DNA of 44,889 bases, taken from positions 1 to 44,889 of the forward strand of contig JBDHHV010000012.1 in NCBI GenBank assembly GCA_039589195.1, given 5' to 3'. The notes beneath the pieces were generated by a model. That model did not search any database. It was not told where the DNA came from and was given only the letters and a program-made list of their open reading frames with translations. The stretch is from JBDHAC01 sp039589195 (GTDB lineage Bacteria; Gemmatimonadota; Gemmatimonadetes; Palauibacterales; Palauibacteraceae). The translations under genes were made by a program, and so were the position numbers. Shown piece after piece: positions 1 to 8,400 of the stretch; the first letter of the stretch is position 1, and the number at the start of each line of letters is the position of its first letter.

Positions 1-65
1 CACAGACCACCGAGGCATATACACACCTGGTGCGCGACGACCTTGAGGCGCTGCAGTCGGCGTGA
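1..65 (+). CDS. Tyrosine recombinase/integrase, C-terminal end only (partial)
   Basis: Only the last 20 codons are present, reading from base 3 and ending at the TGA at 63-65. The peptide starts QTTEAYTHLV and ends LEALQSA. The pattern T-T-x-x-Y-T-H-L is the usual C-terminal block of XerC/XerD-type phage and island integrases, in which the tyrosine is the nucleophile that attacks DNA. The gene points toward a tRNA-Leu 3' fragment about 140 bases downstream, which is the normal arrangement of an integrase gene beside its own attachment site. The catalytic Arg/His residues lie outside the window, so the call rests on this short block plus the context. Confidence 0.7.
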   Translation, partial: QTTEAYTHLVRDDLEALQSA

Positions 66-90
66 TGGTAACGGTGGGTAACGAAACGCC

Positions 91-189
91 GCAGACAGGT
101 GCAGATTGGTGCAGCCTCCTGCAGAAGCGAAGAGGAGAAAAGCCGCTCCATGCCGGAGAATCCCAGTCAGGCGCAGACCTGCGCAGATT
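91..189 (+). repeat. Direct repeat pair GCAGAC-N4-GCAGATT, possible integrase arm sites
   Basis: GCAGACAGGTGCAGATT lies at 91-107 and GCAGACCTGCGCAGATT at 173-189. The two 17-bp copies differ only in the four-base spacer. Further GCAG words lie between them (111-114 and 121-124), and GGTAACG occurs twice just upstream (67-73 and 77-83). Short direct repeats between an integrase gene and its core site are typical arm-type binding sites. That role is inferred from position only. Confidence 0.4.
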
Positions 190-201
190 CCCCCGAGAAA
201 A

Positions 202-255
202 CTCAAAATCCGGTGGGGAGCAATCCCCTTGAGGGTTCAAGTCCCTCCTCCGGCA
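202..255 (+). other. Attachment site: 3' fragment of tRNA-Leu(CAA)
   Basis: From the anticodon loop to the discriminator base this is a good leucine tRNA: loop CTCAAAA (202-208, anticodon CAA), 3' anticodon strand TCCGG (209-213), long variable arm GGGGA-GCAA-TCCCC (215-228), T-arm GAGGG-TTCAAGT-CCCTC (231-247), acceptor strand CTCCGGC (248-254) and A255. No CCA is encoded. The 5' side is wrong: bases 197-201 (GAAAA) cannot pair with TCCGG, and no D-arm can be drawn. So this is not a working tRNA but the copy of the tRNA 3' end left by integration, with identity starting in the anticodon loop. The 7-base match GCCGGAG at 152-158 to the acceptor strand is probably chance, because a tRNA folded from there would be 104 nt. 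Confidence 0.7.
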
Positions 256-441
256 TAGGCCTCCGAAAAGCGATCCACGCGGGTCTATCGATTCTCGGTG
301 CCGAAGCGCCTGCGTGAGCGCGAGCCACCGCCCGCCGGCAACGGACTCCCAAACGGTCCTTGAAGACTTGAAGTTGACGTGAACACCACGAGCCTCGATC
401 GTCATGCTCCGGCTCGGGTTCGTCCGGCGAGAGGCTCCCTG

Positions 442-2013
442 ATGCGGCGTGGTGGTTTTCGTAGCGTGACCCTCCTTCTCTTCGTTGCCCTCGTCCTTGG
501 GTGCGGCGGCGCATCTGGGGATCCAGGCCGGAGCTCGACGATGACCGTCCTGGTGGATGGCAAAGGCCCCGCCCTGATGCGCCTCTACGCCCTGAAGTAC
601 CTGCTCTTTCTCCCGCTGGGGTATACGATGGGACTCGAGATGACCCCCCGTCTCGCTGAATCGTGGGAGCGCTCCCCCGACTACCGCACCTGGACGATTC
701 ACTTGCGCGACGACGTGCGGTGGCACGACGGAGTACCGGTAACGGCACACGATGTGGCCTTCAGCCTCGAGTTGTTTCGTCATCCCGATGTGCTCCTCCC
801 CGGGGCAGGCTCGGTCGATTCAACGCGGGTGCTGGATGACCACACGATCGTGTTCTTCATGCCCGAGCCCATCGGCTCTCCGCCCCTGCTCGGTTGGACC
901 GTCTACTTTCCAGAGCATCTGCTCCACGACCTCGACCCCGCGGATTTCTATGAATGGGATTTCTGGAGGCATCCGGTCGGGAACGGCCCGTACCGCCTCG
1001 TGCGACACGTACCGCAGACGATGCTCGAGTTCGAGGCGAACCCCGACTTCTTCGCCGGAGAGCCGCCGATCAAGAAGGTGGTGGCGAAGTTGAGCAGCGC
1101 GAATCCCGTGATCGAGCTCACGAGCGGGGCCGCCGATGTCGCCTCCGACCTTCGGCCGGCCGACTTGCGGAAGCTCGACGCCGATCCCCGGTTCAGGGTC
1201 TACTACCAAAACGACTGGAGCGAAGTGTATCTGGTCTATTTGAACCATCGCCATCCTCTGTTCGACGATGCCAGGGTCCGACGGGCGCTCGGCCACGCGG
1301 TCGACCGAGGAGAGCTATCGCGGCTGCTGAACCTTCCTGAGGAAGTCCCGCTGGTGGGTGGGCTCGGGAATGACGGCGGCGAAGATCCGTATCGCCGTCG
1401 AGGGTGGGATCGGTTTCCGACCTACGATCCCGAGAGGGCGGAACGGCTCCTGGATCAGGCGGGGTGGGCGGACTGCGATGGCGACGGGGTTCGCGAGAGG
1501 GACGGGCGGGAAGCGCGTTTCACGCTTCTGGCTCCGCAGGGAGGATCCCTTGCCGCCGTGGCGCAGGGCGTCTTCCTCCAGGATCAGCTGCGGCGCGTGG
1601 GAGTGGCGGTCGAGATTCGGCAGATGGAGATGACGGTCGTCCGGGAAGCCCTCCGCTCGGGCGAGTTCGAGGCGGGGATCATCTGGGAAGACCAGGATCC
1701 CCACACGATACTCTGGACGTGGTTCGGCGGACCCGCCGACCCGGGCGACCGGACGGGGAATGAGCCGGTTCGCTTCGGATATCACGATGCGGAGGCCGCG
1801 TCTCTCCTCGAGGTCATCCTTGCGACGCCGGATCCCGCCGGGCGGGACACGCTCTACGCTCGATTCAACGAGATCCTCCGCCGTGACGCACCGGTCATGA
1901 TCCTCTTCCCTGGCGTGTATCGGTACGTGGCCCACCGACGAATCCGCGGATTCCGTCCAGGCTGGGATTGGCTCAATCACCCGCAGGAACTCTGGATCGA
2001 AGACGAACCGTGA
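442..2013 (+). CDS. ABC transporter substrate-binding lipoprotein, family 5 (peptide type)
   Basis: This 523-residue periplasmic binding protein belongs to SBP_bac_5 (DppA/OppA type), whose members bind di- or oligopeptides, nickel or sugars for an ABC importer. The ATG at 442 is preferred over an in-frame GTG at 379 because it opens directly into a lipoprotein signal: MRRGG, a hydrophobic run, and lipobox LVLGC with Cys at about residue 20. The family signature follows, with LAESWERSPDYRTW and the DVRWHDGVPVTAHDV block near residues 70-100. The mature protein runs to the usual length and ends NHPQELWIEDEP. No permease or ATPase gene lies beside it, so it is an orphan binding protein that must share a transporter encoded elsewhere. 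The substrate cannot be told. Confidence 0.88.
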   Translation: MRRGGFRSVTLLLFVALVLGCGGASGDPGRSSTMTVLVDGKGPALMRLYALKYLLFLPLGYTMGLEMTPRLAESWERSPDYRTWTIHLRDDVRWHDGVPVTAHDVAFSLELFRHPDVLLPGAGSVDSTRVLDDHTIVFFMPEPIGSPPLLGWTVYFPEHLLHDLDPADFYEWDFWRHPVGNGPYRLVRHVPQTMLEFEANPDFFAGEPPIKKVVAKLSSANPVIELTSGAADVASDLRPADLRKLDADPRFRVYYQNDWSEVYLVYLNHRHPLFDDARVRRALGHAVDRGELSRLLNLPEEVPLVGGLGNDGGEDPYRRRGWDRFPTYDPERAERLLDQAGWADCDGDGVRERDGREARFTLLAPQGGSLAAVAQGVFLQDQLRRVGVAVEIRQMEMTVVREALRSGEFEAGIIWEDQDPHTILWTWFGGPADPGDRTGNEPVRFGYHDAEAASLLEVILATPDPAGRDTLYARFNEILRRDAPVMILFPGVYRYVAHRRIRGFRPGWDWLNHPQELWIEDEP

Positions 2014-2069
2014 GGTTCCAGGCCACACCGAGCATGGTAGGGAAGCAGATGCGCCGACCACGGCGACGA

Positions 2070-2089
2070 GGAGATCGTGACCGATCTCC
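2070..2089. terminator. Hairpin between convergent genes
   Basis: GGAGATCG-TGAC-CGATCTCC is a perfect 8-bp stem with a 4-base loop. It lies between the convergent stops of the family 5 binding protein (2013) and the sugar dehydrogenase (2099). There is no T-tract on either side, so it is a candidate bidirectional terminator or 3'-end stabiliser only. Confidence 0.45.
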
Positions 2090-2098
2090 GGGGTTCAC

Positions 2099-3253
2099 TC
2101 AGGGAAGGTCTCCCCCGGGCAACAGCTGGATGATCCGCCCCGAATCGGACGGATTCGGGCTCCCGGCATCCACCGAGATCAACAGCTTGCCGCTCGGAAG
2201 CTGCGCGACATCACGGACCCGCCCGACATTCCTGAGCACGATCTCCGTCTCGTCGGTGGCCGGGTCGTAGCGGAGCAGGTGCTGAGGATTGAGGGCGCCC
2301 AACAAGAACGAACCGGTCCAGGACGGGACCTGGCTGCCCTCGACGAGGAGCAGTCCCGACGGTGCGACGCGGAAGTCCGGACCCCAGAACTTGGCCGGAA
2401 GGATCGACACGGCGGCGGCTTCCTCTTCCGTCATGTCCGATACGGGCGTTCCGTCGTAGTTGAGCCCGTAGGAGAACAGCGGCCATCCGTAGTTGCCTCC
2501 CGCGGTGATGATGTTCAGTTCGTCGCCGCCCATGGGACCGTGCTCACTCTCGTACAGCGTCTGCTGCACGGCATCGTAGTGGAGCCCCTGGGGGTTTCGA
2601 TGACCGTACGACCAGATGGTCGAGGGTTCGGATGCCCCCGGGAGCAGCGGATTGTCCGGCGGGATCCGCCCATCGGCGGTGAGTCGGTGGATCTTTCCCA
2701 TGTCGGAGCCGAGATCCTGGGGGCCCGGGACAGGGTAGGGACTGCCTCCCACGCCGAAAGACAGGAAGAAGTGGGACGCGTCCTCCCAGGCGATTCTCGA
2801 GCCGATCGAGAAGTCGTCCGATTCGTAGATCACTTCCAGGTTCCGGGCCCGGTCGTCGCGGAGCTCGAAGCGCGCGACCGCCAGGCCAAATGCCGCGTCG
2901 TTGTACGCGATGTAGACCAGCCGGTTGTCCTCGAAACCGGGATGAAGGCTGACGTCCAGCAGGCCACCGAACCGGCCCGCGTCGACGGTCCTGGAGGCCG
3001 GGATGCCACCGACCTCGGTCACTTCGCCGCCCACGTAGTGATGGAGCGTCCCACTTCGCTCGGCGAAGAGGAACTCCTCCTCGCCGATGACCGCGATCCC
3101 GTCAGGAATCCCATACCCGGACGCGAGGACCCCAGGTTGTGTGATCCCGTCGGGTTCCGTGATCCCGTCGTCGGGGGCGAGGGGCTCGCCCGCTTGGCAG
3201 GACGAAAGCAGCGAGAGCCCGACGGCCATCGGCCCCAGATGCTTTCTGATCAC
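2099..3253 (-). CDS. Glucose/sorbosone dehydrogenase-type (PQQ) lipoprotein
   Basis: This is a 384-residue GSDH-fold six-bladed propeller, the soluble PQQ aldose sugar dehydrogenase family (PF07995) that oxidises sugars in the periplasm. Blade motifs seen in order are IPDGIAV, FLFAERSGTLH, GGLLDVSLHPGF, SYGHRNPQGLHYD, ESEHGPMGGDELN and GGNYGWPLFSYG. The GHRNPQG and EHGP...DE blocks carry the PQQ/Ca and catalytic His residues in the family. The start is uncertain. The GTG at 3253 gives IRKHLGPM, a hydrophobic stretch and LSSC, a lipobox, with a G-rich stretch upstream; an in-frame ATG at 3301 would add 16 unlikely residues. A short repeated linker (GITEPDGITQPG) follows the lipid anchor. No PQQ synthesis gene is nearby. 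Confidence 0.85.
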   Translation of the reverse strand: MIRKHLGPMAVGLSLLSSCQAGEPLAPDDGITEPDGITQPGVLASGYGIPDGIAVIGEEEFLFAERSGTLHHYVGGEVTEVGGIPASRTVDAGRFGGLLDVSLHPGFEDNRLVYIAYNDAAFGLAVARFELRDDRARNLEVIYESDDFSIGSRIAWEDASHFFLSFGVGGSPYPVPGPQDLGSDMGKIHRLTADGRIPPDNPLLPGASEPSTIWSYGHRNPQGLHYDAVQQTLYESEHGPMGGDELNIITAGGNYGWPLFSYGLNYDGTPVSDMTEEEAAAVSILPAKFWGPDFRVAPSGLLLVEGSQVPSWTGSFLLGALNPQHLLRYDPATDETEIVLRNVGRVRDVAQLPSGKLLISVDAGSPNPSDSGRIIQLLPGGDLP

Positions 3254-3766
3254 GTTCGTGATTCCCCTATGACCCCCGGCCGATACCGCTTGACCACCCA
3301 TTTCTGCACAGCCTGCCGAAAAACGTCACATCTTGGAGCGCCTGAGGCATCCGAGCGCCTACGTCGCTCCCGGCGCGCAGGCAGAGAGCGTGCACAACAC
3401 ATCTCGCTGTGACTCCACGGCTGCCCTCCCCACACCGAATGCGTAACCCGAGCACGTTGCGCAGTTCCGGAGCTTCATTGGGCAGAAGCCCGCTGCGCTC
3501 GCACCACGAGCTCCTCCTCCGGCATCCCTCAACCACGCAGCGTTTAGAATCCCGCCCCCTGAGCGACTCGTCAGGCACTGCCCGTGCCGACTCCCGTCTC
3601 ACGCAGGAATCGTAGGACCTCCTCGGGGTGCGATCCGTTCGTTGCGTTCCTTCCGTCGGGGACAACTCGGTGACAAACTGAGGGTCAGGTACGGCCATCT
3701 GGGGTCACGTCGAGTGCCGGGACCGGTAAACAGAATGGCCCACGATCGAGTCATGCGAGGAGCCCA
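3254..3766. other. Non-coding stretch, no supported gene
   Basis: About 510 bases separate the sugar dehydrogenase start from the DUF1569 gene. Reading frames of up to about 140 codons exist on both strands, but they are rich in Arg, Ser and Cys, have no recognisable domain and lack ribosome-binding sites. I read them as chance frames in GC-rich DNA. The segment must hold the divergent promoters of the flanking genes, but I cannot point to convincing -35/-10 pairs. No repeat or RNA gene was recognised. Confidence 0.5.
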
Positions 3767-4225
3767 GTGACATACCTACTCCGCACGCTCAACAATCCTT
3801 CGCACCGTGCTGATCTTTTCGATCGCCTCGCGGGCCTGGATCCCGGCCACCCGCCACGGTGGGGGCGGCTGACGGCGCCGCGTATGCTCTCGCACCTTTG
3901 CGATCAGATGCGGATGATGCTCCGCCACGAGTCGTGCGCGCCCATACCGAGCCCCGCTAACTACCCGGTCCTTCGTGAGCTCTTCCTCTACGTCCTGCCG
4001 TGGCCGAAGAGCCGTATCGTGGGACCGCCGGAGGCGTTCCAGGCCGACCCTGTCGCGTGGGCCGAGGATCTGGCCACCCTCGCCGAGCTGGTCGACCAAT
4101 TCCTGGGTCTCGATCCGGATCGAGACTGGCCGGACCATCCGCACTTCGGACGAATGAACCAGCGGGCCTGGGCGGCCTTCAGCTACAAACACTTCGACCA
4201 CCACCTGCGGCAGTTCGGCGCTTGA
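3767..4225 (+). CDS. DUF1569 (DinB/YfiT-like) protein
   Basis: A 152-residue soluble protein starting at GTG 3767, with a clear GAGGAG ribosome-binding site five bases upstream. Features of the DUF1569 branch of the DinB/YfiT four-helix superfamily are visible: PPRWGRLTAPRMLSHLCDQMR near the N-terminus, HPHFGRMNQRAWAAF near residue 125, and the C-terminal YKHFDHHLRQFG block whose histidines are part of the putative metal site. Members of this superfamily include metal-dependent thiol transferases, but DUF1569 itself has no assigned reaction. The gene is single, converging on the NMT1-type binding protein with a 21-base gap. Confidence 0.8.
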   Translation: MTYLLRTLNNPSHRADLFDRLAGLDPGHPPRWGRLTAPRMLSHLCDQMRMMLRHESCAPIPSPANYPVLRELFLYVLPWPKSRIVGPPEAFQADPVAWAEDLATLAELVDQFLGLDPDRDWPDHPHFGRMNQRAWAAFSYKHFDHHLRQFGA

Positions 4226-4246
4226 GTCTGCTTCGTATCGGGGCGC

Positions 4247-5266
4247 TCAGGGGGCGGCCGCATACACGCTGTCGATGAACCCACTCTCGTCCAGCTCGCG
4301 CAGCAGGCTGTCGTCGTAGAAGTCCTCGGCCGTGCGCGTCCGCATCTCGTGCGAGTCGTAGACCTCCATCGTCAGCCTGATTCCGTCGTAGCACGGATAC
4401 GGCTTTCGGGGGATGGCCGCCCCGCCCTCGTACACCGTCTCGGCGTACGCGCGATCGGTGATGCCGTGCCACTTCTCGAGCACCTGGAGGGCTAGCTCGC
4501 GGTCCCGGTGGAAGAGCGCGATCCCCTCGACCGTGGCCTGGAGGAAGCGGCGAGCCGCGTCGCGATTCGCTTCGTCCTCGAGCCAGGCAGGCTCGACCCG
4601 TACGCTGTTGCCTGCGACCGGAACGTTCCACGCGCGGGTGTCCGTCAGGATCGGATAACCCTCCTGGCGCGCCTCCGCGAGCCTGCGCTCGCTTGCGACG
4701 ATGGCGTCCACTCGGCCCTCTCGCAGCGCCTCGACGTCGCGACCGTTCGTCATGATGGAAATGTCGTGCACGGGGTCCCAACCCATTCGCTCCGCGAGCA
4801 GCAGGGCGACGAACCCGGTGGTCGTGTGCGTGCCCGAGGAAATGCCCAGACGCTTCCCCTCGAGGTCTTCCAGACGCTCGATTCCCGGGCGCCCCACGAT
4901 GTGCGCACGGACGACGCAGTCGGTCGACGCGATAACGATCAGGGGCCGCGCACGCGCATTGGTGGCCATAGCGACCATGTGCGGAGTCGCGCCATCCACG
5001 CTGATGTCCGCGCGCGTCGGTCTGGGGAATCCGACATTGATTCCACCCTCGAAGTCGGGAGCGGGCATCCAGAGCTCCACGTCCAGGCCGTACTTTTGGT
5101 ACAGGCCCCGATCCGCCGCGATCACGAACGGGAGCTTGCTCACGGATCTGGCTCCCAGCTCGACTCGCAGCGGAATCAGATCGCTCCGCCCGCACGCGAG
5201 AACCGCCGCACACAGGCACAAGAGCCCGCTCCGAACGATCACGTGTTTACTCGCACGGGACGTCAT
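4247..5266 (-). CDS. NMT1/SsuA-type substrate-binding lipoprotein
   Basis: A 339-residue periplasmic binding protein of the NMT1/ThiY/SsuA family, which delivers thiamine precursors, taurine/alkanesulfonates or similar small molecules to ABC importers. The ATG at 5266 has GGAG about seven bases upstream and opens a lipoprotein signal: MTSRASKHVIV, a hydrophobic core and AVLAC. The family start of the mature domain follows (KLPFVIAADRGLYQKYGLDV). Later come SVDGATPHMVAMA, the LGISSGTHTTTGFVALLLAE lobe and AWLEDEANRDAARRFL. Substrate is unknown. As with the family 5 binding protein at 442, no permease or ATPase gene is adjacent. It diverges from the Asp-box gene at 5476 across a 209-base gap. 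Confidence 0.82.
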   Translation of the reverse strand: MTSRASKHVIVRSGLLCLCAAVLACGRSDLIPLRVELGARSVSKLPFVIAADRGLYQKYGLDVELWMPAPDFEGGINVGFPRPTRADISVDGATPHMVAMATNARARPLIVIASTDCVVRAHIVGRPGIERLEDLEGKRLGISSGTHTTTGFVALLLAERMGWDPVHDISIMTNGRDVEALREGRVDAIVASERRLAEARQEGYPILTDTRAWNVPVAGNSVRVEPAWLEDEANRDAARRFLQATVEGIALFHRDRELALQVLEKWHGITDRAYAETVYEGGAAIPRKPYPCYDGIRLTMEVYDSHEMRTRTAEDFYDDSLLRELDESGFIDSVYAAAP

Positions 5267-5410
5267 GACTGTCTCCAGGTTGAAGCGGGCACCAGGGTGC
5301 GACGTACGCGAAAGAGGAGCGCGAGCCCCGCCCGCGTGCAAGACCCTCGAACCGGGCGGCCGGTATTGCCTTGAGCGCCGGGCGGCACTCAAGTGTTCTG
5401 TGAGGATGTG

Positions 5411-5427
5411 AGCGTCGCCACGACGCT
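5411..5427 (+). promoter_or_regulatory. Hairpin in the divergent region
   Basis: AGCGTCG-CCA-CGACGCT is a perfect 7-bp inverted repeat with a 3-base spacer, 49 bases upstream of the Asp-box gene. It could be a leader hairpin or an operator; its role is not shown by the sequence. A second inverted repeat, CTTGAG-N12-CTCAAG, lies just upstream at 5370-5393. Confidence 0.35.
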
Positions 5428-5439
5428 TCGATTCGGTCC

Positions 5440-5459
5440 TTGCCATTAAGTAATGCCAA
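5440..5459. promoter_or_regulatory. Near-palindrome, possible operator
   Basis: TTGCCATTA-AG-TAATGCCAA pairs at eight of nine positions and is one of the few AT-rich spots in the region. It sits 16 bases before the ATG of the Asp-box gene, just ahead of its AGGAG ribosome-binding site, in the gap shared with the divergent NMT1-type gene. The position suits a repressor site, but no regulator gene is adjacent. Confidence 0.35.
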
Positions 5460-5475
5460 AAGAGGAGTTGAGAGG

Positions 5476-8400
5476 ATGTCCACACGCCTCGTCCTCGGGG
5501 TCGTCGCCATGCTCGTCGCGGCCCCCCCCGTGCTGTTCGCCCAGACCCCCGCGGTCGGAGATTCCGCGTTCATGGCCGGCATGAAGTGGCGGTCCATCGG
5601 ACCGGCCAACATGTCCGGCAGAGTCACCGACATCGAGGGGATTCCGGGCACCAAGACGTTCTATGTCGCCGGAGCGACGAGCGGGATCTGGAAGACCATC
5701 AACAACGGGACGACGTTCCGCCCCGTGTTCGATGATCAGCGGGTCATCTCGATGGGTGACCTGGCGATCGCGCCCAGCGATCCGGAGACCGTGTGGGCCG
5801 GCACCGGGGAGGAGGATTCCCGCAACTCGATATCGCCGGGCGGAGGCGTCTACAAGTCCACCGACGGCGGGATGACGTGGGAGCTGATGGGTCTCGAGGA
5901 TACACAGGCCATCGGCCGGATCGTGATCGATCCCAGAGACCGCAACCGCGTGTACGTCGCTGCCCTCGGCCACCCGTGGGGGCACAACGAGGAGCGAGGC
6001 CTGTACCGGACGAAGGACGGTGGCGAGACCTGGGAGCGCGTCCACTACGTGAGCGAGAAGGCCGGGTTCGTCGATATCGCGATGCACCCCGACGATCCGG
6101 ACATCCTGCTCGCGACGAGCTGGGAGCGCGTCCGCGGCCCCTGGTTCCTGGAGAGCGGAGGACCCGGGAGCGCGCTGTGGAAGTCGACCGACGGCGGTGA
6201 CACCTGGACCGAGGTCACCGGCGGAGGCTTGCCGGAGAGCGAGAAGGGCCGCATCGGAATCGCCATCGCGCCCAGCGACCCCGACATCGTCTACGCGCTG
6301 GTCGAGGCCGAGGATCCTGAGTGCCCGGAGGCGGAGTCGGCGGAAGCCGAAGCGGAAGGGGACGAGGCCGAGGAGGCGGAGGGCGAGGCCGAGACGGATG
6401 CCGACCTTTGCTCCGATCTGCACGGCTCCGGTCTGTACCGTTCCGAGGACGGCGGCGAGACGTGGACGTTCATGAACTCGAGCAACACGCGTCCGTTCTA
6501 TTACTCGCAGGTGAGAGTGGACCCGTCCGATCCGGACCGCGTGTTCTGGTCCTCCTTCAACTTCTCGAGGGATGGCGGGGCGACAGTGGGCAACGCCGCG
6601 GTCGGTGTCCATGTCGACCACCACGCCATGTGGTGGGACTCGTCCGATCCCGATCACATCATCGTCGGTAACGACGGGGGGATCGCGATCTCGTGGGACA
6701 GGGGCGGCAACTACGACTTCGTGAACACGATCCCCATGGGGCAGTTCTATGCCGTCAGCTACAACATGGACGTGCCGTACCGGGTGTGCGGTGGTCTCCA
6801 GGACAACTACACCTGGTGCGGTCCTAGCCGCCGAGCCGACGGCGAGATCGACAATCACATGTGGTACTCGATCGGGGGTGGCGACGGTTTCTACGCCCCA
6901 CAGGATCCGACCAACCCGGACATCGTGTTCGGAGAGTCCCAGCAGGGGCGGATCTACTGGAGAAACACCGCAACCGGGGAGCGGCATTCTCTGCAGGCTC
7001 CAAACTGGCGCGAGAAGACAAAGGCCCTCCGGGACTCGATCGCGGTCCTCGAGGGAGACGACCCGGAGAACGTCTCGGCGGATGTTCAGGCGCGCATCGA
7101 TCAGTCCCGGCAACGCGTGCGGGCCGACTCCGCCCAGTACGATCTTCGCTTCAACTGGAACACGCCCCTCCAGCTCTCTCCGCACGACCCGCAGACGCTG
7201 TACATCGGATCGAACAAGGTCCTCAAGTGGACCTACGACTCCGACGAGATGGAGCCGTTGTCGGGAGATCTCACGTACGCGGACCCGGAGAAGATCGAAG
7301 TCGCGTACGGGACCACCGGAGGAATCACCCGGGATGTGACCGGCGCCGAGAACTACGCGACGATCGTCGCGCTGGCCGAGTCTCCGATCACGGAGGGCGA
7401 GCTGTACGCCGGGACGGATGACGGGCGCGTATGGCGCGGCCCCGGCGGCGGCGAATGGATCGAGCTGACCGACCGTTTCGAAGGCGTTCCGCCCAACACC
7501 TATGTGAGCCGGATCGAGCCTTCGAGCCACAACGCCCGCCGGTTCTACGTGACCTTCGACGGCCACCGGCAGGACGACTACACGCCGTACGTGTACGTCA
7601 CGGACGACGGCGGCGAGAGCTTCCGGTCGATCGCGTCGAATCTGCCGACGGGAGCCCCCGACTTCGTGCACGTGATCCGCGAAGATCCCGAAAACCCCGA
7701 TCTCCTGTTCGTGGGGACGGATGTTGGCGTCTACGTATCGACCGATCGCGGTGGGTCGTGGACCAGGTTCATGAACGGGCTCCCGACGGTTCCGGTGCAC
7801 GACCTCAAGATCCACCCGCGCGAGCACGAGCTGATCGCAGGGACGCATGGCCGCTCGATCTGGGTTGCCGACATCGCACCGCTCCAACAGCTGGCCGACG
7901 GCACGCTGCCGGCCTCACCGACCGTGTTCGCCATGAAGACCGCGATCCAATTCGGCGACGTCCCGAGCGGCGGCGAGTTCATCGCACAGAGGTTCTTCCA
8001 GGGCGAGAGCGCGGAGTATGGCGCGGAGATCACCTACTGGGTGCCGGAGAGCGTGGCCGACGAGCTGGCGGAGGAGGCACGCGAGCGGATGGCTGCGGAG
8101 CGTGAGCAGGGTGAGGAGGAGGCCGAGCCGGGCGAAGGTCAACCCGAAGCTGGTCGCCAGGCCGCGGGGGCACCCACGGCACAGGGGAGGGGAGGGCGAC
8201 AGCCGGGACCGCGCGCGCAGATCGCGATCCTGGACGCGGCCGGCGATACGGTCCAGACCCTCACCGGGCCGACAGGTGCGGGCCTGAACCGCGTGCACTG
8301 GAACCTGCAGAAGCGATCCGAGCCGGAGGAGCAGTCACCCTCGGAGCGGGCCGACAGCCTTCGGAATATCCGTCTGTACGGGGAGGTCGGAGACTCGTTG

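Larger units (their letters stand above)
1..255. mobile_element. Right end of an integrated genetic element (integrase end)
   Basis: The window opens in the tail of a tyrosine recombinase gene. It then passes through a non-coding stretch with short direct repeats and ends at a tRNA-Leu 3' fragment. Together these look like the integrase-proximal end of a phage, ICE or genomic island. The element body would lie to the left of base 1, and ordinary chromosomal genes start to the right of base 255. The type of element cannot be told from what is visible. Confidence 0.6.

Noticed and set aside
152..255. Complete tRNA-Leu gene starting at GCCGGAG
   Set aside because: The acceptor strands match, but the length would be 104 nt, no D-arm forms and the anticodon stem cannot pair, so only the 3' part is a tRNA sequence.
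3267..3698. Minus-strand frame of about 143 codons
   Set aside because: Arg/Ser/Cys-rich, no domain, no ribosome-binding site, and it overlaps the sugar dehydrogenase start.
5446..7887. Long minus-strand open frame (about 810 codons) opposite the Asp-box gene
   Set aside because: It is the antisense of a clearly conserved propeller gene, has composition typical of GC-rich mirror frames and no recognisable motif.
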